A stretch of DNA of 64,000 bases. It comes from an uncultured Bacteroides sp. GTDB lineage: Bacteria > Bacteroidota > Bacteroidia > Bacteroidales > Bacteroidaceae. A program made the position numbers and the translations under genes. Under the pieces are notes generated by a model that saw only the letters and a program-made list of their open reading frames with translations, ran no database searches and had not been told where the DNA came from. This document shows, in pieces, positions 43,326-52,864 of the stretch. The stretch is taken from positions 50,925 to 114,924 of the forward strand of contig CAMQVH010000008.1 of the NCBI GenBank assembly GCA_947038155.1. Direction: 5' to 3'. How positions within the stretch are numbered: the first letter of the stretch is position 1; each line of letters opens with the position of its first letter.

Positions 43326-44459
43326 ATGAATGTGGAAATTAATCCTTCCGAATATAAGGTCCTTATTGTGGACGACGTAATTTCAAATGTCCTTCTGCTG
43401 AAGGTGCTTTTGACCAATGAGAAGTTCAATATTGTAACAGCAGGCAATGGTACCCAGGCTTTGGAACAGGTGAAGAAAGAAAAACCTGATCTTGTATTGC
43501 TGGATGTGATGATGCCGGATATCAGCGGTTTCGAAGTAGCACAGCAAATGAAGGCGGATGAGGAAATGAGCGAAATTCCTATTATTTTCCTCACTGCTTT
43601 GAATAGTACGGCGGATATCGTGAAAGGATTTCAAGTGGGCGGTAATGATTTTATTTCCAAACCGTTCAATAAAGAGGAATTGATTATTCGTGTAACGCAT
43701 CAGATATCATTAGTGGCGGCTAAACGAATTATCGTGGCACAAACAGAAGAGTTACGCAAGACTATTATGGGACGTGATAAACTCTATTCCGTGATTGCAC
43801 ACGACCTTCGTTCGCCTATGGGCTCTATCAAGATGGTACTCAATATGTTGATTCTGAATTTACCGAGTGAAACAATCGGCCCTGAAATGTATGAACTGCT
43901 GACGATGGCTAATCAGACAACAGAGGATGTATTCTCCTTGCTTGACAACTTATTGAAATGGACGAAGAGCCAGATTGGCAAGTTGAAGGTTGTTTACCAG
44001 AATATCGATATGGTAGAGGTCGTGGAAGGAGTGAGCGAGATCTTTACGATGGTAGCCGGACTGAAGAGTATCCACATCGCAATGGAAATACCTGAAGAAC
44101 GCATGGAAGTACGTGCGGATATCGATATGATTAAAACAGTTATCCGTAACCTGATAAGTAATGCTATTAAGTTCAGTAACGAGGGATCGGAAATTTTGGT
44201 ATCACTGAGAGAAGAGGATAACATGGCGATAGTGAGCGTGAAGGATAGTGGTTGTGGTATTGATGAAGAGAATCAGAAGAAATTGCTGCATACCGATACG
44301 CATTTCAGTACCTTCGGTACCAATAATGAAGAAGGTTCGGGACTCGGACTGTTGCTCTGCAAGGACTTTGTTACCAAGAACGGTGGTGAGCTTTGGTTCA
44401 CTTCGAAGAAGGGAGAAGGTTCTACGTTCAGTTTCTCGATTCCGTTGTTGGAAAGCTGA
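43326..44459 (+). CDS. Receiver-histidine kinase hybrid (cytoplasmic)
   Basis: A 377-residue protein with a CheY-like receiver first (YKVLIVDDVISN, phosphoacceptor Asp in LVLLDVMMPDISG, Lys in FISKPFNKEEL). A HisKA helix pair follows with the phosphorylated His in YSVIAHDLRSPMGSIK near residue 158. The HATPase domain comes last, with N box (IRNLISNAIKFSNEG), G1 (VKDSGCGI) and G2 (GSGLGLLLCKDF). There is no membrane segment and no output domain, so it is an intermediate of a phosphorelay. It is co-transcribed with UXS by spacing, but no functional link is evident. Confidence 0.9.
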   Translation: MNVEINPSEYKVLIVDDVISNVLLLKVLLTNEKFNIVTAGNGTQALEQVKKEKPDLVLLDVMMPDISGFEVAQQMKADEEMSEIPIIFLTALNSTADIVKGFQVGGNDFISKPFNKEELIIRVTHQISLVAAKRIIVAQTEELRKTIMGRDKLYSVIAHDLRSPMGSIKMVLNMLILNLPSETIGPEMYELLTMANQTTEDVFSLLDNLLKWTKSQIGKLKVVYQNIDMVEVVEGVSEIFTMVAGLKSIHIAMEIPEERMEVRADIDMIKTVIRNLISNAIKFSNEGSEILVSLREEDNMAIVSVKDSGCGIDEENQKKLLHTDTHFSTFGTNNEEGSGLGLLLCKDFVTKNGGELWFTSKKGEGSTFSFSIPLLES

Positions 44460-44478
44460 TATAAGCTCGATATAGGTT

Positions 44479-44557
44479 AACAAAACTGTCCTGTTATTCT
44501 GAGTGGACATTACTTTAGAGAAGTGATGACAACTCAGAATAACAGGACAGTTTTGTT
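44479..44557. terminator. Long perfect inverted repeat between convergent genes
   Basis: 25-bp perfect arms (AACAAAACTGTCCTGTTATT... and its complement) around a 29-base centre that itself pairs (CATTACTT / AAGTGATG). T-runs on both sides fit a bidirectional terminator for the kinase (+) and AddB-like (-) genes. The arms are much longer than needed, so a small mobile-element origin is possible. Confidence 0.75.
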
Positions 44558-44586
44558 TGATAGTTATAAATTATTCTTTCAGCATT

Positions 44587-47451
44587 TTATCGTTTGCAAA
44601 TGGCCTTAAAATCACAATAAGTACATTTCTTTGTATCTTCAGTCTGTGTGAAAGGCTCATTCTCATCGAATATTTCTTCTAACAGTCTTTGCAGGCGTTC
44701 GCGGAATTCATCTTCAAAAAAGGCAAAGTTGCTGACCGGAATTTTCGGCTGGCGTGGCTCTCCCATTTCAATGACGGGCGAATAGCTTTCAGAGGCTGCC
44801 CGATGGATGTAGAGAAGGGAAGGAGCTACTTTCAGAGATTGCTGCCGGCTCATAATGGCGGCATACAGGAAAGTCTGGAAGATATAGTTGGGACGCGTTT
44901 CCGACGGAGTAAACAATTGCTCGATGTTGGCAGGCGTCTTGGGGCTTCCTCCGGTCTTATAGTCTACGATACGTAGGGTGGTGTCTTTGGCATCCATACG
45001 GTCGATGGTTCCTCCCAATCGGAGGGTGATGGGACCTTGTCCGGTCTGAATCGTTATCTTCTCGGAAACAGTTTTTTCCATGGCAACCATTTCGAAGGGG
45101 GCGTATTGCAGGTCATTCCTCAGCAGTTGTTTCAGATAGGAGACGATCACTTTGGAGTTGATAAGCTGTACACCATTATATTCGGGCTTTTCGTCTGCCG
45201 GAACTTTGAAAAGCTCTTGCTTGAAAGCGAGGTCAACATAGTTTTGTAGTTTGACTTCGTTGCGCAGCAAGCGTTCCAAATCTTCTTTTTGTATTATTTT
45301 CCCGTTAGCGGTCAGGTCTGTATAAGCTAATTGGGCGGAGAGGTGGAAGATGGTTCCGAACAATGCGGAGTCGATTTCCGCACTGACTTCGTCCGGCGCT
45401 TTTAGTCTGGCTACATAACGGTAATAGAATTTCAGCCGGCAATCGAGATAGGCGTTGAGGGCTGAAGGAGAAAGTATATACGATTGGGAATTCGAACAAT
45501 CATAAGAACAGCGCAATCGTTCGAATACTTCCGAAGTTTTCTCTATGCTGATATCTGTTGTGCCTTGGGGAGATTGTCCGGCTTCGAGATATTCGCGGGT
45601 AATCTTGTGAGGTCCTTCTACAAGTAGTTGCAGCATGAAACGGGATTCTTCTCCACGGTTCAGCCCATTGGAGGAAGTGTTGTAAAGCAAGGTGATGTTT
45701 TCCGCCCGTTGTATCAGTCGATAGAAATAATAGGCATAGACCGCATTTTTGTGTTCGATGGTGGTCATACCGAAAGCTTTCCGGAGGTTATAGGGAATAA
45801 AGGAAGAATCTCCTCCTGATTTAGGCAATTGTCCTTCGTTGAGAGAGAGAAGGATGATATTGCGAAAATCAAGGTTACGGGTTTCCAGTACTCCCATGAC
45901 TTGCATACCAATGGCTGGTTCACCGTGGAAAGGAATGTTGGAGGCGGTCAGTACTTTGCTGATCAGACGTCTTAGTGTGTCGGTGCGTACATTCAGCTCT
46001 CCGGTTTCTATCAGGCTATAGAGACGGTTGATAGTGGTATAGCTCTTGAAGAGGGATTCCCGGTAAAGTTGGTTGAAGATATCGTTGTACTCGCTTTCTT
46101 CCCGATAAAGAAGGGAGATGTCTTTGATTAATTCGGTCAGGTAGTCGCATAGCTCCTTGATACCGTTTCGGGGGGTGAAGAGTTTGATCAGAAAATCATC
46201 CATTTTCAGTTCCGAAGGGAGCGGGTAGAAGCGGTTGGTCTTGGTCAGTTCCCGTTCCAGGGGTTCGGCGTTGATGGACAGCTGACGGGTATATGGGTGC
46301 TTCAGTATAGCGGATACGGTTTCGTAGGTGAAACGTCTGGTATCGGTACGATAGCCGTTAGTTTGTAATTCCATAGCGGCATTGATAAAGCTGTATACCG
46401 GAGTTTGTGCAAGCGGGAAACCCATCGTGATGTTGACGTTCTTCACTTCTTGCGGGATGGAGTGGAGTACGGGAAGCAGCAGGGCTTCGTTGCAGAGGAC
46501 TACAGCGTTCTCTTTTTCTTCGTTGGCAGTGGAAAGAGTACTTTGTACCCATTCCGGAAGAAAGCGGGCTTGCGCGTTCTCGGTAGAAGCAGAGATATAG
46601 CGTATGTTCTTCGGCTTCCGCAGAGTGTCAAAACAACTTTCGGGCAATTCATTCGGGAATCGTTTCAGATTACGGTTGATGAATTCTCCGGCTTCGTGTT
46701 TGGCTATTTGCTTGGTATAAAAGAGATCGTAATCCCAGTAGAACATGGCTTTATCCGCATCTTGTAATAGCTGGAAGAATTTGGTCTCTACTTTATTGAG
46801 CACGTTGAAGCCGACAAAGATGTATTTGTCATATTTCAGTCGGGTGGTATCGAGTTGCTCGATTACATTGCGATAGAGCATTCCTTCGTAGGCTATTCCG
46901 AGTTCCGCTAAGTTCTCACGGTAGCGGTGGTAGATAGTACCCAGTTTGTCCCAAAGGGAGATAAACTTCTCTTTGAGTACGGTACGACGCTCGATAGAGA
47001 AGTTTTGGAAGAACTGTTGGATCGCTTCTTCCTGCTCTTTATCAAGGAATTCGTAATCGTCCATCAGATTCTTCAGGTCTTGCAAGTTGCTGAAGAGTTT
47101 GTCCGCATCTACCAGGTTTTTATCTACATCGTCGAAATCGCTGATGAGCAGCTCGCCCCAAAAATAGAAGTCGTCCAGTGTTTCTTGGCTTTCTGTTTCT
47201 TCACGGAATACTTTATATAGCTCGCAGACCAACCGGATAGGGTCACCCGCTTTTTGCACAGATAACTTCCGGAACAGGTCGCTGATACTCATTGCGGCAG
47301 GAGACCAGATCGGTTGGTCGGATTCTCCTGCCAGATATTCGTTGAAGAATAAGTTGGCACGCTTGTTAGGGAAGACGAGTACTGTACGAGACAGATCGTT
47401 TCCTATCTTGGCATATAAATCATGAGCGACTAATTGGAGAAATGATTGCAT
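44587..47451 (-). CDS. AddB/RecB-family PD-(D/E)XK nuclease
   Basis: A 954-residue AddB-like partner of a helicase-nuclease. The N-terminal half is a degenerate UvrD-like fold with TVLVFPNKRANLFFNEYL. Later segments include IGMQVMGVLETRNLDFRNIILLSLNEGQLP and NAVYAYYFYRLIQRAENITLLYN. The C-terminal nuclease has GTIDRMDAKDTTLRIVDYKTG (PD-(D/E)XK core). The cysteines of an AddB-type Fe-S staple are DCRLKFYYRY and CTYCDFKAICK. With the AddA-like gene at 48899 it should process double-strand DNA ends for recombination. Two unrelated small genes lie between them on the same strand. Confidence 0.87.
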   Translation of the reverse strand: MQSFLQLVAHDLYAKIGNDLSRTVLVFPNKRANLFFNEYLAGESDQPIWSPAAMSISDLFRKLSVQKAGDPIRLVCELYKVFREETESQETLDDFYFWGELLISDFDDVDKNLVDADKLFSNLQDLKNLMDDYEFLDKEQEEAIQQFFQNFSIERRTVLKEKFISLWDKLGTIYHRYRENLAELGIAYEGMLYRNVIEQLDTTRLKYDKYIFVGFNVLNKVETKFFQLLQDADKAMFYWDYDLFYTKQIAKHEAGEFINRNLKRFPNELPESCFDTLRKPKNIRYISASTENAQARFLPEWVQSTLSTANEEKENAVVLCNEALLLPVLHSIPQEVKNVNITMGFPLAQTPVYSFINAAMELQTNGYRTDTRRFTYETVSAILKHPYTRQLSINAEPLERELTKTNRFYPLPSELKMDDFLIKLFTPRNGIKELCDYLTELIKDISLLYREESEYNDIFNQLYRESLFKSYTTINRLYSLIETGELNVRTDTLRRLISKVLTASNIPFHGEPAIGMQVMGVLETRNLDFRNIILLSLNEGQLPKSGGDSSFIPYNLRKAFGMTTIEHKNAVYAYYFYRLIQRAENITLLYNTSSNGLNRGEESRFMLQLLVEGPHKITREYLEAGQSPQGTTDISIEKTSEVFERLRCSYDCSNSQSYILSPSALNAYLDCRLKFYYRYVARLKAPDEVSAEIDSALFGTIFHLSAQLAYTDLTANGKIIQKEDLERLLRNEVKLQNYVDLAFKQELFKVPADEKPEYNGVQLINSKVIVSYLKQLLRNDLQYAPFEMVAMEKTVSEKITIQTGQGPITLRLGGTIDRMDAKDTTLRIVDYKTGGSPKTPANIEQLFTPSETRPNYIFQTFLYAAIMSRQQSLKVAPSLLYIHRAASESYSPVIEMGEPRQPKIPVSNFAFFEDEFRERLQRLLEEIFDENEPFTQTEDTKKCTYCDFKAICKR

Positions 47452-47484
47452 ATTTGTTCTATATTTTCTATCTTATATATTTGT

Positions 47485-48276
47485 TTATTGTTGCCTGAAC
47501 ATTACAGGGATCGTGAAGTGGACGGCAACTTTCGTTCCGTCATCCAGTTCTCCCGGTTTCCATTTAGGCATAAGACCGACAATACGTAATGCTTCTTTAT
47601 CTAAATATGGATCTACACTACGTACCACTTTAGGTTGAATAATATTCCCTTCTTTATCAACGATAAATCGAACAATGACGCGACCTTGTCCCATGTCTCC
47701 TTGGGCTATTTCGGGATATTCTATGTTTGCACTAATGAATTTCATTAGTTCTTGTGCTCCTCCCGGAAATTCGGGCATGACAGCAGCTACTTCTAATATG
47801 TCGGTAAGCGAGTCTTTTACTGTTATTATTTCACCTGATATAGGGGTAATCTCAATTAATCCCATGTTTTGGGGTGGTTCAGGTAATTCTTGTTTGTTTA
47901 CTGTATCTTTCTCTACCATAGGTATAGTATCCTCTACAGGAGTCGGGCATACTTCTCCAAACATTACACTTGCATTGGTAGAGTCACTGATAGTTTCCTG
48001 ATTAGTCCCTTTATTAGGGGAACTACTACATGAAGTCATCGGCGTCATTGCTACCAGTCCGGCAGATATCCCCAAAATAGTTACGACTTTTCCAGCCATC
48101 CGTTTACGTTCCAGCTGTTGTTCCAGATAACGTACTTCGGCTTCGCACTTGGGACAAGTGCCCAGACAATCACCTTGATATTGACACTCGGAAGTAATGA
48201 ATTTAATATCATTAGCTTCTGCTATTTGTCTGCGGATATCCTTCAATATCCTGCAGGTTTGTTTTCCTCGTTTCAT
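47485..48276 (-). CDS. TonB-like protein with N-terminal Cys motif
   Basis: A 263-residue protein, start ATG at 48276 (MKRGKQTCRIL). The N-terminal ~45 residues carry a cysteine cluster (CQYQGDCLGTCPKCEAEV) resembling a small metal-binding ribbon. A membrane segment follows near 60-82 (VVTILGISAGLVAMTPMTSC), then a Thr/Pro-rich spacer, then a TonB C-terminal domain (ISANIEYPEIAQGDMGQGRVIVRFIVDKEGNI). TonB proteins transmit energy to outer-membrane receptors. The start overlaps the radical SAM stop (ATGA), so the two are coupled. The Cys domain facing the cytoplasm is unusual for a TonB. Confidence 0.82.
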   Translation of the reverse strand: MKRGKQTCRILKDIRRQIAEANDIKFITSECQYQGDCLGTCPKCEAEVRYLEQQLERKRMAGKVVTILGISAGLVAMTPMTSCSSSPNKGTNQETISDSTNASVMFGEVCPTPVEDTIPMVEKDTVNKQELPEPPQNMGLIEITPISGEIITVKDSLTDILEVAAVMPEFPGGAQELMKFISANIEYPEIAQGDMGQGRVIVRFIVDKEGNIIQPKVVRSVDPYLDKEALRIVGLMPKWKPGELDDGTKVAVHFTIPVMFRQQ

Positions 48277-48899
48277 GGCTGACAATTGTTAGGTGTTTTA
48301 TAAGTAAACCGATCGAATTGGGTGATTCCCATTTCTTTCAGTAAACGGATGCTATAATCGACGTCGTTCTCTGTATTGTATGCGGGAATGACGGGGGTAC
48401 GAACAATGATTTGTTCGTTTTTTCCATGCTCAATCAAATATTGAAGATTATGCAGGACTTTTTCATTATCTTTTCCGGTGTACTTCTGGTATATGGCATT
48501 ATTAATGTCTTTGATGTCGATGATATAAGAATCAACAACAGGTACTAGTTTCTCTATATTCTCTTGTGCTACATTGAGTGACGTTTCTACGGAAAGCTGC
48601 CATTCCTGTCCACAGAGTTGACGGAATTCGTCAATGAAATCGCTCTGTAAACAAGGTTCTCCGCCTCCGAATGTAATGCCTCCGTGAGTAGCGAGAAAAT
48701 ATAATTCATCCTGTTTGACTTCCTCATAAAGCTGCCCGCAGTCATAGTTCTTCCATATACCTTCTGAGTGCAGAGATTGCGGATTGAGGCAATATTTGCA
48801 GCGCAGCGGGCAGCCATGGAAAGCCACCAGAGTAGTGACTCCCTCTCCATCAGTACTGAGCCGATGGCGGCTAATTCCTATGAGCGGTGCGGCTTTCAT
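48273..48899 (-). CDS. Radical SAM activating-enzyme-like protein
   Basis: A 208-residue radical SAM protein of the glycyl-radical-activase-like group. The 4Fe-4S motif is CPLRCKYC (CX3CX2C) near residue 30, and ITFGGGEPCLQ is the SAM-binding GGE-type motif. IDIKDINNAIYQKYTG and RTPVIPAYNTENDV resemble activases. It is shorter than PflA and has no extra ferredoxin-like cluster. Its target is unknown. No glycyl radical enzyme gene is in the window. It sits between the AddA-like and TonB-like genes, overlapping both by 1 and 4 bases. Confidence 0.8.
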   Translation of the reverse strand: MKAAPLIGISRHRLSTDGEGVTTLVAFHGCPLRCKYCLNPQSLHSEGIWKNYDCGQLYEEVKQDELYFLATHGGITFGGGEPCLQSDFIDEFRQLCGQEWQLSVETSLNVAQENIEKLVPVVDSYIIDIKDINNAIYQKYTGKDNEKVLHNLQYLIEHGKNEQIIVRTPVIPAYNTENDVDYSIRLLKEMGITQFDRFTYKTPNNCQP

Positions 48900-51800
48900 T
48901 ATTTCACTTTTACAATTAGCTCTTCATCTACGTACCACAGGTAGCCGGTGATATTTTTATATCCCATCTTAGTAAGCAGTTGCATATATCCTTTTACCTG
49001 TTTGTTATATTGGAGGTTCTCTTTTCCGAATTTGAAGTCAACTACAACTACTTGACCGTCTTTCATCATGACACGGTCGGGACGCCGGGTTTGCAACACC
49101 CCTTTTTCTTTGTAGATGATGGCACATTCGTTGAACAGGGTCCATTCCCCCGAATACCAGTCCTGAATCTCCGGGGAGGAGAATGCTTTTCGGGCTACTT
49201 CCCGTATTTCTTCAGCCTTTTCGCTGCTGGCGATGACTCCTTCGAAAATGAGGCGCTCAATAGCCGGATCAATATCTTCTGCTGTTTCTATGGCAGAAAA
49301 TAGTGTATGCAGCATACGTCCGCGATGAATGAAACGGTCATCCGATTCTTCTTCCTCGATCCCCTGAATGAAATCGGCGGAGCGGTTGGATTGACGGAAT
49401 TCAATCTCATGACGCATGGATTCCATGCGGACAGGCAACTTATCTGGCTTCTGAGTCAGTTTATTGGTCGAAGTTTTTGCTTTTTCTTCTTCCGAAGGAC
49501 AGAGTTCTCCTTGCTCATAGCAGTCCTCCTCCCAGTCGATGCCTTCTTTGAGGGCAACTACAGGCAGTGTATTGGCCAACAATTCGGACATGGTTCCTTT
49601 TTGTCCTTTCTTGCTCCAGATGATAAGATTCTTTCCGGCACGGGTGAAGGCTACATAAAGCAGATTGAGATTGTCCACCCACAGTTGAAGACGTTCCAGC
49701 AGATAATCGTTCCCATAGATGGATTCGGCCATTTGTGTCGAGTAATTGATGGGGAGGATATCCATGGCGTTGAACGGAGCTTCCTGAGGGGCACACCATA
49801 CCAGTTGGTTATTCGTTTCATTCTCCAGTTTCCAGTCGCAGAAGGGAAGGAGTACTGTATGAAATTCCAATCCTTTGGATTTGTGGATAGAGAAGATTCG
49901 GATACCTTCCACTTCACCGCTGGGAATGGTTTTGCTGCACAACGTCTCATCCCAGTAGCGGATAAAACTGTCGAGCTCCGAGGAGTTACTTTGCAAATAA
50001 TCCGTTACGGCATCGAAGAAGGCAAACAGATAGGCATCCTGTTCTTCAATGTGACTCATTTCGAAGATGCTGAATAGCTCTTCCAGCAATTCGTAGAGAG
50101 GCATGAGACGGAGTTCTTTCTGCTTTTCAAGAAATGCGGGCGGCAGATAGTTTTCTATCGGAAGGAGCAGAAGGGTGTTCCAGTCCAGATTCTTTTGCAG
50201 AACTTCGTTCTGATAGGCTATTGCCAGTTGGGCCCGTGCAATCTTATTGTTCTCGTCAGATAGAAATCGCAGTGCGTCTATCATCATGCAGATGGCAAGA
50301 GAGGCATCGAGGCGGAAGGCCTCGTCTGATACAATTTTATAATGTAACTCTTTGTCGAAGTAGTCCGCGATGCGGGGAATGCTTTTGTTCTTGCGTACAA
50401 GGATAGCTATGTCATTCAGCCGTACACCGGAAGAAAGCAGATGCTCTACTTCTTCACCGAGACTTATCAGTGTCTGTTCAGTATAGTCGTGCGCTTCGTC
50501 CGGTTCCAGAAAAGTGGCTTTGACATATCCTTTCTGTACACTTCTCGGAGATTCCTGTACCACATCGGCATAGGCTTTCTGAAGATCATCGCAATCTTTG
50601 CCCAACTGTTTTTTGTAGACTTCGTTCAAGTAATTTACAGCAGCAGTGAATATCTGATTGTTGAACCGGATAACATTGGTCTCACTTCTCCGGTTGGTGG
50701 CTAAGGTCTTTACCTTGATGGGGAAATGCTCGATGCGGTCGTTCAGACCGTTAAGGATTCCCCAGTCACCGTTTCGCCAGCGGTAGATGGACTGTTTGAC
50801 GTCTCCTACTATCAGGCTGTCTGCTCCTTGTGAAAGCCCTTCGAGCAGGAGTAGTTTGAAATTTCCCCATTGCATCCGGCTGGTGTCTTGAAACTCGTCG
50901 ATCATGACATTGCGGATGTTGGTTCCTATCTTTTCGAACACGAAAGAGGAATCTCCGTCCTTAACCAGTTGATGGAGCAGGGCATTGGTATCTGATAAAA
51001 GGAACCGGTTGTTCTCATGGTTCAACTGTCGTACTTCTTCGTCGATATTGGCGAGAAGCTGTACTTTGTTGAGATGCTGCAGGGAGAGCCGGCAACTATT
51101 TAGCAGGAGATTGTTTTTAGAACGCAGCTTCTCCGCATCCTCCAGTATCTGCATCAGGCTGGATTTCGCAAGGGCAATAATATCGGCAAACCGTGGAGAT
51201 GTTTTGGTAGCCCAGTGTTTGGCATCTTCTAGGCATTTCTCTACAGTGGCATTGCGGATGTCATTACTTAGAATGCCATTATTCAGCTTACGGAAATAGC
51301 TGCCGATTCCCCGTGAACCGTTTTTTAGTTCATCTGCGGTAAGGGCGTGTCCTTCCAGTTCTCCTTCAAACTGATCATAGAATCCTTTCATCTGCTCCAG
51401 GATTTCTGTTTCCAGCGCTTTCAGCTGCTTGCGGTATTCTTTGATGGTATCCGGATTGCGGAGGCGTTGGCGGAGACCTTCGCCTTTTTCTATATATCCT
51501 TCGTCGAAGATGTTGCGCCCGAAATTTTTGACTTCATCCGATACATTCCAGCGTTTGTCATCGGCTATTCGTTCGTTGATGTAATCTAACAGCCATGCGA
51601 GGACAGGAGAGGTGGGACCCAGCTTCTCAATCATGCTGTCCACCGCATCACTGAGTACTTCCGCATTGTTCAGTTCGATATTCAGATTCGGACTGAGTTC
51701 CAGTTCACGTGCCAGATTGCGCATGACGGACTGGAAAAAAGAATCGATGGTCTCTACACGGAAGCGACTATAGTCGTGCAGCATATATCCGAGGGCGATT

Positions 51801-52072
51801 CCTGCGGCTTCCCGTATTTCTTGTTCTGTTCTCTTTGTTTCTTCTTTGATGCGGTTCAGGTAGGCCTCGGAATCTTTGTCGCCGATCTGAATGCCATATA
51901 GCTGACTGAGGATACGTTCCTTCATTTCCGCTGTTGCCTTATTGGTAAAGGTAACGGCGAGAATCTGCCGATAGGCACGTGGATTCAGTATCAGCAACTT
52001 TATGTATTCCACTGCAAGGGTAAAGGTTTTGCCTGAACCTGCCGAGGCTTTATAGACTAGGAGTTCACTCAT
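48899..52072 (-). CDS. AddA/RecB-like UvrD helicase-nuclease
   Basis: A ~1057-residue SF1A helicase with a C-terminal nuclease. I use the ATG at 52072 (MSELLVYKASAGSGKT); the track start at 52114 extends into the sigma factor gene. Walker A is ASAGSGKTFTLA at the N terminus. Motif II region is IRNVMIDEFQDTSRMQW, then LIVGDVKQSIYRWRNGD and LEFHTVLLPFCDWK, with LLYVAFTRAGKNLIIW near motif VI. The nuclease end is RRPDRVMMKDGQVVVVDFKFG. Its partner is probably the AddB-like protein at 44587. The gene begins 19 bases after the ECF sigma gene. Confidence 0.9.
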   Translation of the reverse strand: MSELLVYKASAGSGKTFTLAVEYIKLLILNPRAYRQILAVTFTNKATAEMKERILSQLYGIQIGDKDSEAYLNRIKEETKRTEQEIREAAGIALGYMLHDYSRFRVETIDSFFQSVMRNLARELELSPNLNIELNNAEVLSDAVDSMIEKLGPTSPVLAWLLDYINERIADDKRWNVSDEVKNFGRNIFDEGYIEKGEGLRQRLRNPDTIKEYRKQLKALETEILEQMKGFYDQFEGELEGHALTADELKNGSRGIGSYFRKLNNGILSNDIRNATVEKCLEDAKHWATKTSPRFADIIALAKSSLMQILEDAEKLRSKNNLLLNSCRLSLQHLNKVQLLANIDEEVRQLNHENNRFLLSDTNALLHQLVKDGDSSFVFEKIGTNIRNVMIDEFQDTSRMQWGNFKLLLLEGLSQGADSLIVGDVKQSIYRWRNGDWGILNGLNDRIEHFPIKVKTLATNRRSETNVIRFNNQIFTAAVNYLNEVYKKQLGKDCDDLQKAYADVVQESPRSVQKGYVKATFLEPDEAHDYTEQTLISLGEEVEHLLSSGVRLNDIAILVRKNKSIPRIADYFDKELHYKIVSDEAFRLDASLAICMMIDALRFLSDENNKIARAQLAIAYQNEVLQKNLDWNTLLLLPIENYLPPAFLEKQKELRLMPLYELLEELFSIFEMSHIEEQDAYLFAFFDAVTDYLQSNSSELDSFIRYWDETLCSKTIPSGEVEGIRIFSIHKSKGLEFHTVLLPFCDWKLENETNNQLVWCAPQEAPFNAMDILPINYSTQMAESIYGNDYLLERLQLWVDNLNLLYVAFTRAGKNLIIWSKKGQKGTMSELLANTLPVVALKEGIDWEEDCYEQGELCPSEEEKAKTSTNKLTQKPDKLPVRMESMRHEIEFRQSNRSADFIQGIEEEESDDRFIHRGRMLHTLFSAIETAEDIDPAIERLIFEGVIASSEKAEEIREVARKAFSSPEIQDWYSGEWTLFNECAIIYKEKGVLQTRRPDRVMMKDGQVVVVDFKFGKENLQYNKQVKGYMQLLTKMGYKNITGYLWYVDEELIVKVK

Positions 52073-52091
52073 GCTTTTGATATGAATTGTT

Positions 52092-52700
52092 TCATGATTG
52101 TTTGAATATGTCAAGCCCGAAATAAAGAATAAATAAAGGCAAATAGTCTTTTAGGGCAATGCGTAATAGCTTTAAAGCCTGTCCGATACGATAGTTAACG
52201 GTTTGGGGAGAGACGTTCAGCTTTTCTGCAATTTCTTTATGAGTCATCCGGTGATTACGATTCATCTCATATGCTTCCCGATAATCTTTGGGAAGCTGCT
52301 TCAGAGCATTCTCATAGAGGCGGAACAACTCATTTTCCAGATAAAAGTCAGGATTGTCGAATTCTTTCTCGAATTTTTCTGTAATCTCCTGATGTACTTT
52401 TCGTCTGATCTCGAAATGGGAAATACGGTTCAGGGCTTTGTTTTTGACAATCGTAAAGAGAAGTGTTTTCAATGTAAGCTCTTCCATAAGGCTACAGCGA
52501 TTTTCCCATAACCACATCATCGTGTCCTGTACAATCTCCTCAATCTCCTCCTGCTCGCTGACATATTGCGAACAAAAGGCGCACAATCTACGGAAATAAT
52601 GCCTGTAGACAGCGTCGAATACATATTCTTCGCCTGCTTTCAAGGCAGTGATGATAGATTTATTATTGTTAATATCTAGGTATATAGGAGGTTGTTGCAT
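52092..52700 (-). CDS. ECF RNA polymerase sigma factor
   Basis: A 202-residue extracytoplasmic-function sigma factor, Bacteroides type. Region 2 is FDAVYRHYFRRLCAFCSQYVSEQEEIEEIVQDTMMWLWE. Region 4 is LPKDYREAYEMNRNHRMTHKEIAEKLNVSPQTVNYRIGQALK, followed by a hydrophobic C terminus. It is divergent from the FecR-like gene at 52865, its likely anti-sigma partner. It also sits directly upstream of the AddA-like gene on the same strand. Confidence 0.92.
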   Translation of the reverse strand: MQQPPIYLDINNNKSIITALKAGEEYVFDAVYRHYFRRLCAFCSQYVSEQEEIEEIVQDTMMWLWENRCSLMEELTLKTLLFTIVKNKALNRISHFEIRRKVHQEITEKFEKEFDNPDFYLENELFRLYENALKQLPKDYREAYEMNRNHRMTHKEIAEKLNVSPQTVNYRIGQALKLLRIALKDYLPLFILYFGLDIFKQS

Positions 52701-52722
52701 TCTTCATTATTTTTTATGCAGA

Positions 52723-52731
52723 GCAAAAATA
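52723..52731 (-). promoter_or_regulatory. Promoter -7 element of the sigma factor gene
   Basis: TATTTTTGC on the minus strand, about 23 bases before the ATG, with TTTC 20 bases upstream as -33. Confidence 0.5.
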
Positions 52732-52793
52732 ATGAAAGCAATGAAAGAAACGAAATAAAACGGAAGAAAATATTTTTTTCTTTTTTAGTTTAG

Positions 52794-52801
52794 TATATTT
52801 G
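52794..52801 (+). promoter_or_regulatory. Promoter -7 element of the FecR-like gene
   Basis: TATATTTG (followed by C) matches TAnnTTTGC, about 63 bases before the ATG at 52865. A T-rich -33 region lies 20 bases upstream. Confidence 0.5.
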
Positions 52802-52864
52802 CGCTGCCAACTGTATTAATAACAGAGGTATTATATTTTTTTTATAGTAAAAGGATGATTGAAC

